From Pseudomonas sp. JUb42 (lineage in GTDB: Bacteria > Pseudomonadota > Gammaproteobacteria > Pseudomonadales > Pseudomonadaceae), in assembly GCF_024807945.1 (NCBI RefSeq), contig NZ_JANUFD010000027.1:1-64000 (forward strand): a DNA stretch of 64,000 nt, written 5' to 3'. Shown here in pieces: positions 33,259 through 41,747 of this stretch (positions are counted from its first letter, which is position 1; every line of letters starts with the position of its first letter). The notes beneath the pieces are model-generated. The model searched no databases. It saw only the letters and a program-made list of their open reading frames with translations, and was not told the DNA's origin. The position numbers were made by a program, and so were the translations under genes.

Positions 33259-34803
33259 ATGTCATTTTCAAAACTTCACGATGTCATCATTGCTGGGGCC
33301 GGCCCCGTCGGTCTTTTTCTCGGCTGCGAACTAGCGCTCGCTGGGCTCGATGTGTTGATCGTTGAACGAGCCGAGAGTCCACAGGCGCCGCTGAAACTGC
33401 CGCCGCTGGGCATGCGAGGTCTTTCCGTAGCGACCGGTGAAGCGCTTTATCGCCGGGGACTTCTGGACGATCTGATCGCGACTGCTGACGCCGCTCGTGC
33501 GGCAATCGCTAGCCATGCGCCAAGCCGGGGCGCCGTCAAGCCCACCAAAGCGCAGGTGGGGCATTTCGCTGGGATTCCCATCGATCCCGCCCTGGTCGAT
33601 CTGTCGCAATGGACTTACCGGCTGCCTAGTCCGGCGTTCGCTAATTTCGCGGCCGACATGGCTTCAGTTGAAGCAGTGCTTACGGAGCGAGCACTGGCTT
33701 TGGGGGTCGAGATCCGCAGAGGCTTGGCGGTAACGGGGGTCTGCGATGGGAGCGACCAAGTGACCATCGACCTAGGCAACTTAAAATTGCGCGCGCGCTG
33801 GCTTGTCGGCTGTGATGGTGGACAGAGCAGTGTCCGTAAACTGGCTGGCTTCGATTTCCCAGGGACGGAACCGGAATTCACCGCTTACTATGCGCTCGTC
33901 GACATCGCCGATTCGCACAAGCTTCTCCCTGGCCGCAATGCCACCGCGTCGGGCTTCTATGTGAATCTTCCCGGGCAGATTTCTATCGCCGACTTTGACG
34001 GTGGTGCATTCGACCGCTCGAGCGCCATCACCCGGGACCATCTACAGGCGGTACTACGTCGCGTGTCGGAGACCGATGTCACGCTGACGGCGGTTCGGCT
34101 TGCTACGAGTTTCACCGACCGGGCCAGACTCGTGACAAGCTATCGTCGCGGGCACGTGTTGCTGGCGGGCGACGCTGCGCACATTCACTCGGCGCTCGGA
34201 GGCCAGGGCCTTAATGCCGGCCTGGGCGACGCAATGAACCTCGGGTGGAAGCTGGCTGCGACGGTCTTAGGAACAGCGTCCGAGCAGTTACTCGACACAT
34301 ACGAAACCGAGCGTCGTCCCATCGGCCAATGGGTGCTTGACTGGACGCGGGCCCAGGCTAGCATCATGAAGCCAACACCTCAGGCCAGGGCCATTGAGGG
34401 TATCATGCGCGACTTGGTTGGCACCGGCGACGGCGCAACCTATTTTGCCGAGCAACTTTGGGGCATTACGTTGCACTATGATCTTGGCAGCGACCATCCG
34501 CTAGTCGGCTACAGTGCGCCCGACTTAACTTTCCAGAATGGCCGTCGGCTGGCAGAGCACCTGTGCGCAGGCACCGGCGTTCTGATCAACCTCGCCGGCG
34601 ATGAACGATTGCGGGCTGCATCAGAACGTTGGCGCGACCACATAGACTACATCGAGTCTGTTGCGCAAAATTCCCTGGGATTGAGTGCAATGCTCGTACG
34701 CCCGGATGGCTTCGTTGCCTGGGCTGCGGATGGGGAACCTGATTTCGGCGGTTTCGATCAGGCCATCTCGCAGTGGTTTGGCGCGCCAGCCTTAGCCTGC
34801 TGA
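33259..34803 (+). CDS. FAD-dependent aromatic hydroxylase/monooxygenase (PF01494), cargo
   Basis: A 514-residue group A flavin monooxygenase. Dinucleotide-binding GAGPVGLFLGCELALAG lies at residues 11-27; the middle motif GCDGGQSSVRK is near 183; the second FAD motif LAGDAAHIHSALGGQGLNAG is near 305. The C terminus is a thioredoxin-like domain typical of phenol-hydroxylase relatives. AGGAG 6-7 nt before ATG 33259 fixes the start. These enzymes hydroxylate aromatic substrates or inactivate antibiotics (Rox/TetX relatives). The substrate cannot be read here. It is the only + strand gene in the 30-kb - strand block, so it is probably inserted cargo. No regulator or IS is adjacent. Confidence 0.88.
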   Translation: MSFSKLHDVIIAGAGPVGLFLGCELALAGLDVLIVERAESPQAPLKLPPLGMRGLSVATGEALYRRGLLDDLIATADAARAAIASHAPSRGAVKPTKAQVGHFAGIPIDPALVDLSQWTYRLPSPAFANFAADMASVEAVLTERALALGVEIRRGLAVTGVCDGSDQVTIDLGNLKLRARWLVGCDGGQSSVRKLAGFDFPGTEPEFTAYYALVDIADSHKLLPGRNATASGFYVNLPGQISIADFDGGAFDRSSAITRDHLQAVLRRVSETDVTLTAVRLATSFTDRARLVTSYRRGHVLLAGDAAHIHSALGGQGLNAGLGDAMNLGWKLAATVLGTASEQLLDTYETERRPIGQWVLDWTRAQASIMKPTPQARAIEGIMRDLVGTGDGATYFAEQLWGITLHYDLGSDHPLVGYSAPDLTFQNGRRLAEHLCAGTGVLINLAGDERLRAASERWRDHIDYIESVAQNSLGLSAMLVRPDGFVAWAADGEPDFGGFDQAISQWFGAPALAC

Positions 34804-35028
34804 AGTCGAATGTCGGACTACTGAGTCGAATGCAAGAGGTCGATCGTCCCAGCCAGTCCTCGTCGCAATTGCGAACGGTGCGCTGCCTGAGGCACTGCGC
34901 GCTTTACGATTGGTGCGATGCTCCTTTCCAGAATCCGCCATCTGCGAAAGGCAGCTTCTGGCCGGCTTAAGCCCGTGATCAATGTTCCGTGATCTGGTCG
35001 GATGGAATTGACTGGTAGGCAGGGATAA

Positions 35029-35048
35029 ATGCCCGGCGAGCCGGGCAT
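35029..35048 (-). terminator. Terminator after the 742-aa helicase
   Basis: ATGCCCGGC and GCCGGGCAT form a 9-bp stem with a 2-nt core (shorter in practice), followed on the - strand by TTTATC, 20 nt after the helicase stop. Region 34804-35028 contains no supported gene. Confidence 0.6.
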
Positions 35049-35068
35049 CGTTTGTTAGCTCCTTTGAT

Positions 35069-37297
35069 TCACTGAGCCCCCACCAGTTGCCTGGCCAGCG
35101 CCATCTCCACCGAATCTCCATCCTGGTTCAACGAGTCGAGACCTGAATCAGGCACGTCGCCAGAAGTGCTTTGGGCGACCGCGATCTTCTTTGCCATCAG
35201 TTGCAAGCAGGTAATCTGCGAGCTGCCGATGTAGCCGAAGAACAGCACCCGTACCGCGTGCTTTTGCCCAATCCGCCACGACCGTCGTGCCGCCTGCTGC
35301 AGGGTGTATACGTTGTAGCCCGTCTGCAGGAAGACGATGGTTGGGAAGTCCAGCAAATCCAGCCCCGTCTTCACCAGCTCGGGATTGGTAATCAGTACGT
35401 CAATGCCTCGGTCGACCTGGTCGAGAATCCAGTCCTCGCGCCGCGTGGTATCCACTGTTGCTCGCAGCACGACCACTTTCAGTCCTGCCTGTTCCAGCGC
35501 ACGTTTGAGCCTGGCCGTGGTGTCGCGAGTCCCTGTGTAAACGGTGTAGGCCAGAACCTTACGGCCCAATGCCTTTTCCTGCCGGCACAGATCGATCAAC
35601 GCCTGTTCCTTGGGCATGAGTTGATCATCGCTGAAGACCGTTGGCACGAAGGCGAGCAGCTCCTTGGTGCGTGGATGTTTCACGGTCTCTGGTCGAAAAC
35701 TGCAATCTGGCCATGCCAGCAGGACATTGAGCACCACTCCCATCAAAGTTGTGTCACGACGAGCGAGGGCTTGTCGTAACTGAGCTGTAAGGTTGCTGGC
35801 CAGCTTGGTGTACGCCGCCCCTTGTTCGTCAGTCATGAGCAGATCCACGAACTCCTCTTGGTAGGTCGGAAGAACATTGGCACCAATGTCCTTGAGCTTC
35901 AGGAACACTGTGAATGGAAGAACGAATCGATGAATGCCCTTCGGACCGAAGCCTGGGGCTTTCACCGTGCGTACCGATAGTTTCTTGCCCTTGGCCGTCT
36001 TGTGGGACTGGCCGTCGCGCTCTGTGTAAATGTCCTTCAGCACGCCATGATCGCGCATGAACGCCATTGCACTGGGAGCCATGCTCCCGCGATGGTTGGG
36101 CCGATAGCCGTCCTCGATCATGCGCTGTGGCAGGATCCTGAACAGCAGGTAGAACAGATCATCGGCATACCCGCCCATCAGGGTCCCTGTCAGTACCAGG
36201 CACTTGCGTGCTTTTGCTGACAAAACCCCCATGGCTTGTCCCTGGGCAGAGCCGTTGTTTTTGTATTCATGACCTTCATCGACGACCAACAAATCGAAGT
36301 AGCCCTGAGGCAGGTAGCGCTTGATGAACTCGGTTGGCTGGTAGCCGCCCTCACCGAAACCGAACTCCAGATTGGCCATCGCTCGCTCCATCCGTTTGGC
36401 TTGTCGATCGCTGAAGACAAAATTGCCCTGGGCGTCCATCAGATTGATGAACTCATGAACATTGTCGATCAGCATCGAGACCAGGAAGTCCTCGCCAAAG
36501 TCGGTCATCAGTCGCTCTGCACGCACCGGTCCGATGGTGGGGATTCGGCACATCGACTTGAGAATGACATTGCGGCGTTCGTCTGCATCGGTTCGTCCTG
36601 GGCGCATCAGTGTCCACAGAGGGCTTGCGCAGAGCTCGCAGCGCCGGCGGCGCTCCTCGCGGTAGAACTCCTCTGTGGTGATCCGATTGCCCTCGATGTC
36701 AGTCAGGATCTTGCCGCAGCCTGGGCATGCAGCAAAAACCTGCCTCCCAAGTGCTCTCCTGGGCCAGCAAGCCAGCCTCCAGTGAAACCCCATGCGCATG
36801 CGCACACGTCCCAGAATAAAGAACTCCTGGCGACCCTCCTGAGTGATGCCGAGACTGTCCCTGAGTTTGAGCAGTTTAGTCAGCGTGTCAGGGCCGTTAA
36901 GCACCCAGACCCTAGCGTCTGGAACCGTTTCAAGGATCTCCCGCCGCCACTTGTACACCAGGTGAGGAGGGCAAATGACCAGCGTGCGGCGGTATCCTTC
37001 GGCGAACATCACCGCTGCCGTGGCGATGGCCATCATCGTTTTACCCGTGCCCATTTCGGCATTGATGACGCCGGCCTGCTCGTTACGATCAAGCAACAGG
37101 GCTGTGATTGCCTGGACGACGTCGGCCTGGGCGGGGAAAGGGCTGCGCTTGAGTGAGTCCATCACCGCAGCACGAATCGGGTTGGCGATGCCGGTGTAGA
37201 CCGGTGGGTTCGAGCGGTTAAGAGAGCCCAACAGTTCGTCGCCGAATTCGTCGATGAAATCGGTCAGGCTGATGTTCAGTTGTGCGAGGTCGTTCAT
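35069..37297 (-). CDS. SNF2-like SF2 DNA helicase/ATPase with zinc-binding insert
   Basis: A 742-residue superfamily 2 ATPase. ATG 37297 lies behind GGAGA and a leader hairpin. Walker A AEMGTGKTM is near residue 80. The insert has CPGC (about 189) and CELC (about 219), likely a four-Cys zinc site. Walker B is VVDEGHEYKN near 337 (DEGH instead of DEAH), then motif III LTGTLMGG. In the C-terminal half come VLITNPELVKTGLDLLDFPT and motif VI QAARRSWRIGQKHAVR. The RIGQ-type motif VI puts it close to SNF2 remodellers. It is common in the accessory region of this ICE family; its role in DNA metabolism or defence is unknown. Confidence 0.88.
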   Translation of the reverse strand: MNDLAQLNISLTDFIDEFGDELLGSLNRSNPPVYTGIANPIRAAVMDSLKRSPFPAQADVVQAITALLLDRNEQAGVINAEMGTGKTMMAIATAAVMFAEGYRRTLVICPPHLVYKWRREILETVPDARVWVLNGPDTLTKLLKLRDSLGITQEGRQEFFILGRVRMRMGFHWRLACWPRRALGRQVFAACPGCGKILTDIEGNRITTEEFYREERRRRCELCASPLWTLMRPGRTDADERRNVILKSMCRIPTIGPVRAERLMTDFGEDFLVSMLIDNVHEFINLMDAQGNFVFSDRQAKRMERAMANLEFGFGEGGYQPTEFIKRYLPQGYFDLLVVDEGHEYKNNGSAQGQAMGVLSAKARKCLVLTGTLMGGYADDLFYLLFRILPQRMIEDGYRPNHRGSMAPSAMAFMRDHGVLKDIYTERDGQSHKTAKGKKLSVRTVKAPGFGPKGIHRFVLPFTVFLKLKDIGANVLPTYQEEFVDLLMTDEQGAAYTKLASNLTAQLRQALARRDTTLMGVVLNVLLAWPDCSFRPETVKHPRTKELLAFVPTVFSDDQLMPKEQALIDLCRQEKALGRKVLAYTVYTGTRDTTARLKRALEQAGLKVVVLRATVDTTRREDWILDQVDRGIDVLITNPELVKTGLDLLDFPTIVFLQTGYNVYTLQQAARRSWRIGQKHAVRVLFFGYIGSSQITCLQLMAKKIAVAQSTSGDVPDSGLDSLNQDGDSVEMALARQLVGAQ

Positions 37298-37365
37298 GAT
37301 GTTTCTCCATAAGCCGGGAAACAGGGCATGCACGACACCCGACGGGTACGTGACATACCCTGGGT
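37298..37365 (-). promoter_or_regulatory. Two-hairpin leader of the SNF2-like gene
   Basis: Proximal: GTTTC 37301-37305 with GAAAC 37318-37322 around the ribosome site. Distal: GGGTA 37344-37348 with TACCC 37356-37360. Same arrangement as in other genes of this region but different sequence. Confidence 0.55.
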
Positions 37366-37404
37366 AGTGATGAATCGAGGCCGCCCGGAACGGGCGATAG
37401 CAGG

Positions 37405-38862
37405 TCAGTATTCGGATGGCAGCAAGAGTGTGGTCACGCTGCGATCGGCTTCAGTGATGATCCAGAGCCGGGGCTCGTCGTCGAGGTTCGTGTCATAGGC
37501 GGAAAACAAGCGATCACCATATTGCAGTGCCTGTTCGTTGCTTTGCCGGTCCTCGTCGGGCAGTTCCCCCCAGTCACCCTGGGCGTGCCGACGGATAAAG
37601 GGCATCGGATTGAGTAGGCCTTCCTCCACCAGCTGGTGAACGGAAGATGTGGAAACGAGTTGGCCAAGAGCGAATCGTGGCGATATGACGGGTGGAGCTG
37701 GTTCTGGCGCGTCAGGGACACTGGGCGCAGCCGTCTGTGCAGGCGCTGAGCTGATTGTCAAAACGCTTCCCCGGGTTGCCGAACCTGGCGTCATGTCCCA
37801 TGCGCGGATGACGGGTATGAAGCGGTCAGTCAGGATCCGCACCTCAACGACATTGCCCTGTTCATCTTCAGTGAACTCGGTTTTGTGCGCTTTCTCTTTG
37901 TAAGTGTTGCCTTTGAGCGCCAGAACACGTCCTGATTTCGAGGTCACGACGCCGGATATAGCACCGGCTGCGAGAGCAAGCGCCAGGTGCCATTGAGACA
38001 GAGCTTTGACCGGTGGTCGCTGCGCGACGCCGTTACGGCCGAAGTGCAGCGAAAACTCAGACCACAAGCCGCTCAATCTGCCGATTTCCATCGCAAATTG
38101 TTCCGGCTCCAGCGTTACCCGGTAGAAGTGCTGAATCTCATTGCCTGCAGGGAGAACCGCATATGGTTCACCCAGCCACACTTCTGGAATGTCTGCCGCT
38201 TCAACAGCACCACTGCCAATTGCGCGTAATTGATTACGCGTGTGCGTGACTTCGCTCGAACGGCCCAGATCCTGCCGGCGTATTCGAATGCCGAAAATCA
38301 CCACTTGTTTGAACTGGTGATCAACAGCCGAGAAGACCTGCAGTTGAGTGAAATGGTTGCAGAGCCAGCCACAGAACTCATCATCCAGTACGTAACTTGG
38401 CACTAGAAGCACGAGCACGCCGCCGTATTGCAGCAGTGGAATACAGCGCTGATAGAAAAGCTTCTCCAGCCTCCGTCGACCGGTTCCCTGGTATTGAGAG
38501 GCTCCGCTATGGTCTGCCGCCAGGTCGCCATAGGGTGGATTCAACCAGAGCAGGCCAAAGGACTGACGCGAGATCATCGTGTCCATGAGGTCGCTGTGCA
38601 GAACCTGGTCCAGCAGTGCCCGTGAATGCTGCGCACGATCCCGGTCATATTCGACTGCGTATGACTGGACGTGCTCACGTCCCAGCGCGTGAGCGACTTC
38701 GGCCAGGGCAGTACCTTCGCCCGAGCACGGGTCGAGAATACGCATGGTCCCAAACGCGGAAGGCGTCAGGGCTTGCAATGTCCTCTCAAGGGTCTGTTCA
38801 TCGGTAGGGTAGTAGCCATTTTTGGCAAAGTTGTGCGCCAGGCGCGAAAACATAAGAGCCAT
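37405..38862 (-). CDS. DUF6094-type protein with N6-adenine methylase-like fold
   Basis: A 485-residue protein MALMFSRLAHNFAKNGYYPT. The N-terminal half is a Rossmann methyltransferase: MRILDPCSGEGTALAEVAHA (SAM-binding motif I, near residue 45) and LLWLNPPYGDL near 102, the NPPY catalytic motif of N6-adenine or glutamine methylases. The C-terminal half (from 300) contains a lid-like region and a Pro-rich linker and is specific to the family. It lies 108 nt upstream of the SNF2-like helicase in the same direction, so they are probably co-transcribed. Whether it modifies ICE DNA (anti-restriction) is unknown. ATG 38862 replaces a longer frame to 38895. Confidence 0.8.
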   Translation of the reverse strand: MALMFSRLAHNFAKNGYYPTDEQTLERTLQALTPSAFGTMRILDPCSGEGTALAEVAHALGREHVQSYAVEYDRDRAQHSRALLDQVLHSDLMDTMISRQSFGLLWLNPPYGDLAADHSGASQYQGTGRRRLEKLFYQRCIPLLQYGGVLVLLVPSYVLDDEFCGWLCNHFTQLQVFSAVDHQFKQVVIFGIRIRRQDLGRSSEVTHTRNQLRAIGSGAVEAADIPEVWLGEPYAVLPAGNEIQHFYRVTLEPEQFAMEIGRLSGLWSEFSLHFGRNGVAQRPPVKALSQWHLALALAAGAISGVVTSKSGRVLALKGNTYKEKAHKTEFTEDEQGNVVEVRILTDRFIPVIRAWDMTPGSATRGSVLTISSAPAQTAAPSVPDAPEPAPPVISPRFALGQLVSTSSVHQLVEEGLLNPMPFIRRHAQGDWGELPDEDRQSNEQALQYGDRLFSAYDTNLDDEPRLWIITEADRSVTTLLLPSEY

Positions 38863-38926
38863 TATGTGAATCTCCAGACAGATGACGGGCAGCAATGCTG
38901 CCCGCGGTGGGAGGGTGGGGTTAGGT
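38863..38926 (-). promoter_or_regulatory. Leader hairpin of the DUF6094 gene
   Basis: CGGGCAGC 38886-38893 pairs with GCTGCCCG 38897-38904 (8 bp, loop of 3). GGAG lies between it and the start; a proximal hairpin is not obvious here. Confidence 0.5.
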
Positions 38927-39517
38927 GAGGGATGTAATCGTCAGGCTGTCGTCGCGGATCAAGTTGCCCAGAGCGGGTTCCAATGCGTCGATATCGATAG
39001 CGAGTCGCCATGCGCAGACATTGCCCAATACCCCGGAGAGGGGTTTAAGCATCTGCAGCGAAATGAGTAGGTCCATCACCGGCCTCTGCCAATGCGTCAG
39101 CAGGGGTAGGGGGCAGGTGGCGATGACCAGCGGCCAGAGCCTGTGGTGAACATCACCGTCCTGTCCCATCAGGGCAAAGGCGAAGTAGTTCGCTACGTCA
39201 GGTTGGGTGCAACGCTTGTCGAATAGCCAGACATGCAACAGGCTGCCAAAGAGAGTGCCGGGGTATTGCCGGGTAGTCCGCTTTTCAAGCAGGTCGGTGT
39301 TGGGAAAAATCGTGAGGCGATGGCCTGCAATGGAAATGTGGAACTGGTCGATTCCGCCTTCAGATTTGCCCAGCGTCAGCCGTGCAAGGAATTCCTGCAG
39401 GACGGTGTCGCGCCCCCAAGCTGATAGAAAGACCAGGTTGTGCTGTTCGTCAAAAACGCATGCGTCCAGGTACAGGTCTGGAAACTCATCCAGGGTGAAT
39501 AATTCGGCCATGGCCAT
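38921..39517 (-). CDS. Hypothetical accessory protein, 198 aa
   Basis: A 198-residue protein MAMAELFTLDEFPDLYLDAC with alternating strands and helices, for example HNLVFLSAWGRDTVLQEFLA and RLTIFPNTDLLEKRTTRQYP. No motif is recognised. GGAG precedes the ATG. It ends within the leader hairpin region of the DUF6094 gene, which suggests the two are in one transcript. Confidence 0.65.
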   Translation of the reverse strand: MAMAELFTLDEFPDLYLDACVFDEQHNLVFLSAWGRDTVLQEFLARLTLGKSEGGIDQFHISIAGHRLTIFPNTDLLEKRTTRQYPGTLFGSLLHVWLFDKRCTQPDVANYFAFALMGQDGDVHHRLWPLVIATCPLPLLTHWQRPVMDLLISLQMLKPLSGVLGNVCAWRLAIDIDALEPALGNLIRDDSLTITSLT

Positions 39518-39580
39518 CTCCGTGAGTAATCAATAGAGGCGACCAGTGCCGAGGCGCTAGTCGCCCCGATGTGGGTGAGA
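39518..39580 (-). promoter_or_regulatory. Leader hairpin of the 198-aa gene
   Basis: GGCGAC 39538-39543 pairs with GTCGCC 39560-39565. GGAGA lies between hairpin and start. Confidence 0.45.
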
Positions 39581-39581
39581 G

Positions 39582-40193
39582 TTATGCTGCAGGTTTAGAT
39601 CCAGGCTGATTCCAGACCTGATTTCGGAAGTCCAGCTGGTATCCCAGCTCGCCAAGACGCAAGCACTGCAAGCGCAGTTTTTGACGGTCAACGGTGAAGT
39701 CCAATTTCACCTGATCGCCCAACGGCCAGACCGCACCGAAGAGCTCTGTATCTGCATCAGCGGTGGATTGTTTCGGCGCTGCGGGCTTTGCCGGTGTCAT
39801 CCCGAAGGGGGCATCCGACTCTAAACCGCTGGCTGGTTTTGAGGTCTTGGGCCTCGAGGGCGCGCGAGTGGTAGCTGCAGGTTCGTCGGCAGGATCCGGC
39901 ATCTGGTGATCAATGGAGGCGTTGTCTTCAAAGGACAACTTCTCCACATCCTCCAGCGTCATGCTGTCCAGCCTTGCCCGAATCTCAACGACTAAACGGC
40001 CACCGGTTGTGTAGTAGGAGGGGCGTATCTCGATGATCGCGAAATCACCTCGGTACTTGCCTTCAGTGTATTGCTCCAGGAGTGCGTCCTTGATGACGAA
40101 CTCGCCGATTGACGTGGATAGTCGGCCGACATTGAAGTCTCCGTTGCGGCCGGTGATGGTACGAATGGCCAGGTGGCCGGGCAGGGTGATCAT
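39582..40193 (-). CDS. DUF3275-family ICE protein
   Basis: A 203-residue protein. MITLPGHLAIRTITGRNGDF then NVGRLSTSIGEFVIKDALLE is the N-terminal signature of DUF3275, an OB-like conserved family of ICE accessory regions. The middle is a low-complexity linker (PAATTRAPSRPKTSKPASG). The end is a short conserved domain (FGAVWPLGDQVKLDFTVDRQ). I start at ATG 40193 behind AGGAG; the frame extends to 40259 without family resemblance. Unknown role, probably DNA- or replication-related. Confidence 0.85.
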   Translation of the reverse strand: MITLPGHLAIRTITGRNGDFNVGRLSTSIGEFVIKDALLEQYTEGKYRGDFAIIEIRPSYYTTGGRLVVEIRARLDSMTLEDVEKLSFEDNASIDHQMPDPADEPAATTRAPSRPKTSKPASGLESDAPFGMTPAKPAAPKQSTADADTELFGAVWPLGDQVKLDFTVDRQKLRLQCLRLGELGYQLDFRNQVWNQPGSKPAA

Positions 40194-40250
40194 GCGTGCT
40201 CCTGAGGCTGTAAGGCGCACGTTGCCTCGTAAGGTCGAGGCCTTACAGGC
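40194..40250 (-). promoter_or_regulatory. Mutually exclusive leader hairpins of the DUF3275 gene
   Basis: CTGTAAGG 40208-40215 pairs with CCTTACAG 40241-40248 and encloses CCTCG/CGAGG. Alternatively CGTGC 40195-40199 pairs with GCACG 40217-40221, burying AGGAG. The second hairpin's loop contains one arm of the first, a switch-like geometry. Confidence 0.55.
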
Positions 40251-40255
40251 AGTGA

Positions 40256-41020
40256 TCAAAGGGCTGAAGAGTGCGGAGATACGGGACCTACGATTGAGAG
40301 TTTTGGAGCCGTGTGCAGCAGTGGCAGGTTTTCCAGTACCGGCGCGCTGGGATCGAATACCAAAAAGCGAATATCAGCCTGGCTCGCCAGAAACAGGACG
40401 TTCACCAAAGACTCTGGGAGTCCGAGGTTGAGCTGTTGCTGTCGAAGTTCAGCTGCCGTGATGTTTTCAGTCGGCAGAAGATTTTCATCAGTCCACGGCG
40501 TGTTGTAGAGCTTGCATCCGACGCTGTCGCTGTCGGTCAACAGGAAGCACTCGAACTCCAGTCCGATCTGAGTACTTGACTCAGCAAAGCGTTGAAGGCG
40601 CTCAAATGCCCTAGGTGTGAGGTGAGAAGTGCTGATCTCCCAAGAGCGGCTGTAGTGGCCAGTCTGGAACGACAGAACACGTATTAACGCCTGTGCACCT
40701 TCCGCTGTTGGAGTGTCACCAACATGAATGAGCTTGCCGTCATCAACGGCTCGAACTTCATACAGCACATCTCTGACCTGGCCATTGCTTTGGCACTGTT
40801 CACTCAGTTCCTCAGGAACCGACTGTCCCTCAAGAATCAGCGTGAAGCTGTCGCAGAAAACGCAGGGAAACAGTTGGATTTCGTGATCTTGCAGATGTTC
40901 TTGCGAGGTATGCAACGTTTGATAGCTGGGTGGGCAGTCGTCAGCGTAGGTGACCAGCAAAACTCGCCGGTAGCTCAATTGGGTGTAGCCGCGGGTGAAT
41001 GGGTTTGTGGTGGCTTTCAT
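40256..41020 (-). CDS. Hypothetical accessory protein, 254 aa
   Basis: A 254-residue protein MKATTNPFTRGYTQLSYRRV. It contains HEIQLFPCVFCDSFTLILEG with a CVFC pair and a region LLPTENITAAELRQQQLNLG. Unknown family. The start is fixed by GGAGAG inside a leader hairpin. Confidence 0.65.
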   Translation of the reverse strand: MKATTNPFTRGYTQLSYRRVLLVTYADDCPPSYQTLHTSQEHLQDHEIQLFPCVFCDSFTLILEGQSVPEELSEQCQSNGQVRDVLYEVRAVDDGKLIHVGDTPTAEGAQALIRVLSFQTGHYSRSWEISTSHLTPRAFERLQRFAESSTQIGLEFECFLLTDSDSVGCKLYNTPWTDENLLPTENITAAELRQQQLNLGLPESLVNVLFLASQADIRFLVFDPSAPVLENLPLLHTAPKLSIVGPVSPHSSAL

Positions 41021-41072
41021 AATCTCTCCGGTTTCAGAGAGGGGACAAGCCCTCGGGGGCGTTGCCCCCGAG
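41021..41072 (-). promoter_or_regulatory. Two-hairpin leader of the 254-aa gene
   Basis: Proximal: CTCTC 41024-41028 with GAGAG 41037-41041, covering the ribosome site. Distal: CTCGGGGGC 41052-41060 with GCCCCCGAG 41064-41072, a perfect 9-bp stem with a 3-nt loop and no T run. Confidence 0.6.
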
Positions 41073-41092
41073 TGGGAAATGGATGGTTCAGG

Positions 41093-41278
41093 TTATTTGA
41101 AGGTGTAGTTGCGTACTTCCCGAATCAGAGCGATTGCGATTCGGGTAGCAACGACGATGGATGCGAAAGTTGCAACCATGCCGGCTTGGTAAATCATGCG
41201 GTTCGAAGTGCCGCTGCCAATCTCGTAGAGAGCTACTGACAACACGAAGAAACCAACGTAAAGGGTAAATAATTTCAT
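41093..41278 (-). CDS. Small two-span membrane protein, 61 aa
   Basis: A 61-residue protein with two hydrophobic spans (LFTLYVGFFVLSVALYEIG, AGMVATFASIVVATRIAIAL) joined by a short polar loop and ending in a basic tail. It is similar in size and topology to the two membrane proteins at 43.9-44.2 kb. Unknown role. Confidence 0.6.
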   Translation of the reverse strand: MKLFTLYVGFFVLSVALYEIGSGTSNRMIYQAGMVATFASIVVATRIAIALIREVRNYTFK

Positions 41279-41293
41279 GAGAAATGCGCCTGT

Positions 41294-41638
41294 TTAGTGG
41301 GCTGGTTTGAGTAGTTGGAGACTGGGATTGAACAGTGGCTTGGCGCGAGGCGGAATCCACTGCACTTTGGTTGCAGATACCAGGCCTGAGAAAACCAGTG
41401 CCCCGGATGCGTCGCGTACCGAAACCCTTTGGCAGTGGAAACCCAATGCCATCTGGTTGTAGTGAAAAATGCCGGTAGCGATTGCCATTTCAGCCGCAGC
41501 CACTGCATCTGAAAGCAAGCTGAAGGGCTGGTTGGATATCGATCCTTCGGCGCTTTCGCAATGAATGCCAAAGTCAGGAGCGGCGTGTTCGTACCGCGCT
41601 TGGCCGTGGATAGTCACGGTGTAAGCAGGAGCATTCAT
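41294..41638 (-). CDS. Hypothetical accessory protein, 114 aa
   Basis: A 114-residue protein MNAPAYTVTIHGQARYEHAA with beta-rich N-terminal half and a helix LLSDAVAAAEMAIATGIF. It lies between the DUF3577 terminator and the 61-aa membrane protein. Not recognised. Confidence 0.6.
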   Translation of the reverse strand: MNAPAYTVTIHGQARYEHAAPDFGIHCESAEGSISNQPFSLLSDAVAAAEMAIATGIFHYNQMALGFHCQRVSVRDASGALVFSGLVSATKVQWIPPRAKPLFNPSLQLLKPAH

Positions 41639-41700
41639 GGTGGTTGCCTCAAAGAGTCAGGGGCACCATGTCCCGCCGGGGAATGATTCCCCTTGTGGGT
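41639..41700 (-). promoter_or_regulatory. Two-hairpin leader of the 114-aa gene
   Basis: Proximal: GGTTGCC from 41642 with GGCACC ending 41667 (one bulge). Distal: GGGGAAT 41678-41684 against ATTCCCC 41686-41692. Confidence 0.55.
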
Positions 41701-41712
41701 TATGCGATAGAA

Positions 41713-41739
41713 AAAAGGCGCCTTGGAGGGCGCCTTGGG
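41713..41739 (-). terminator. Rho-independent terminator after DUF3577
   Basis: On the - strand, AAGGCGCC and GGCGCC form the stem and TTTTTT follows directly. It lies 10-35 nt after the DUF3577 stop. Confidence 0.8.
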
Positions 41740-41747
41740 TTGATTGC

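Noticed and set aside
34792..35121. 109-aa - strand frame after the monooxygenase
   Set aside because: It crosses the helicase terminator and the helicase's 3' end; no domain.
38865..41072. Leader hairpins as ordinary terminators
   Set aside because: The distal hairpins are GC-rich but lack the following T run on the transcribed strand, while real terminators in the same region (41713, 42617) have it.
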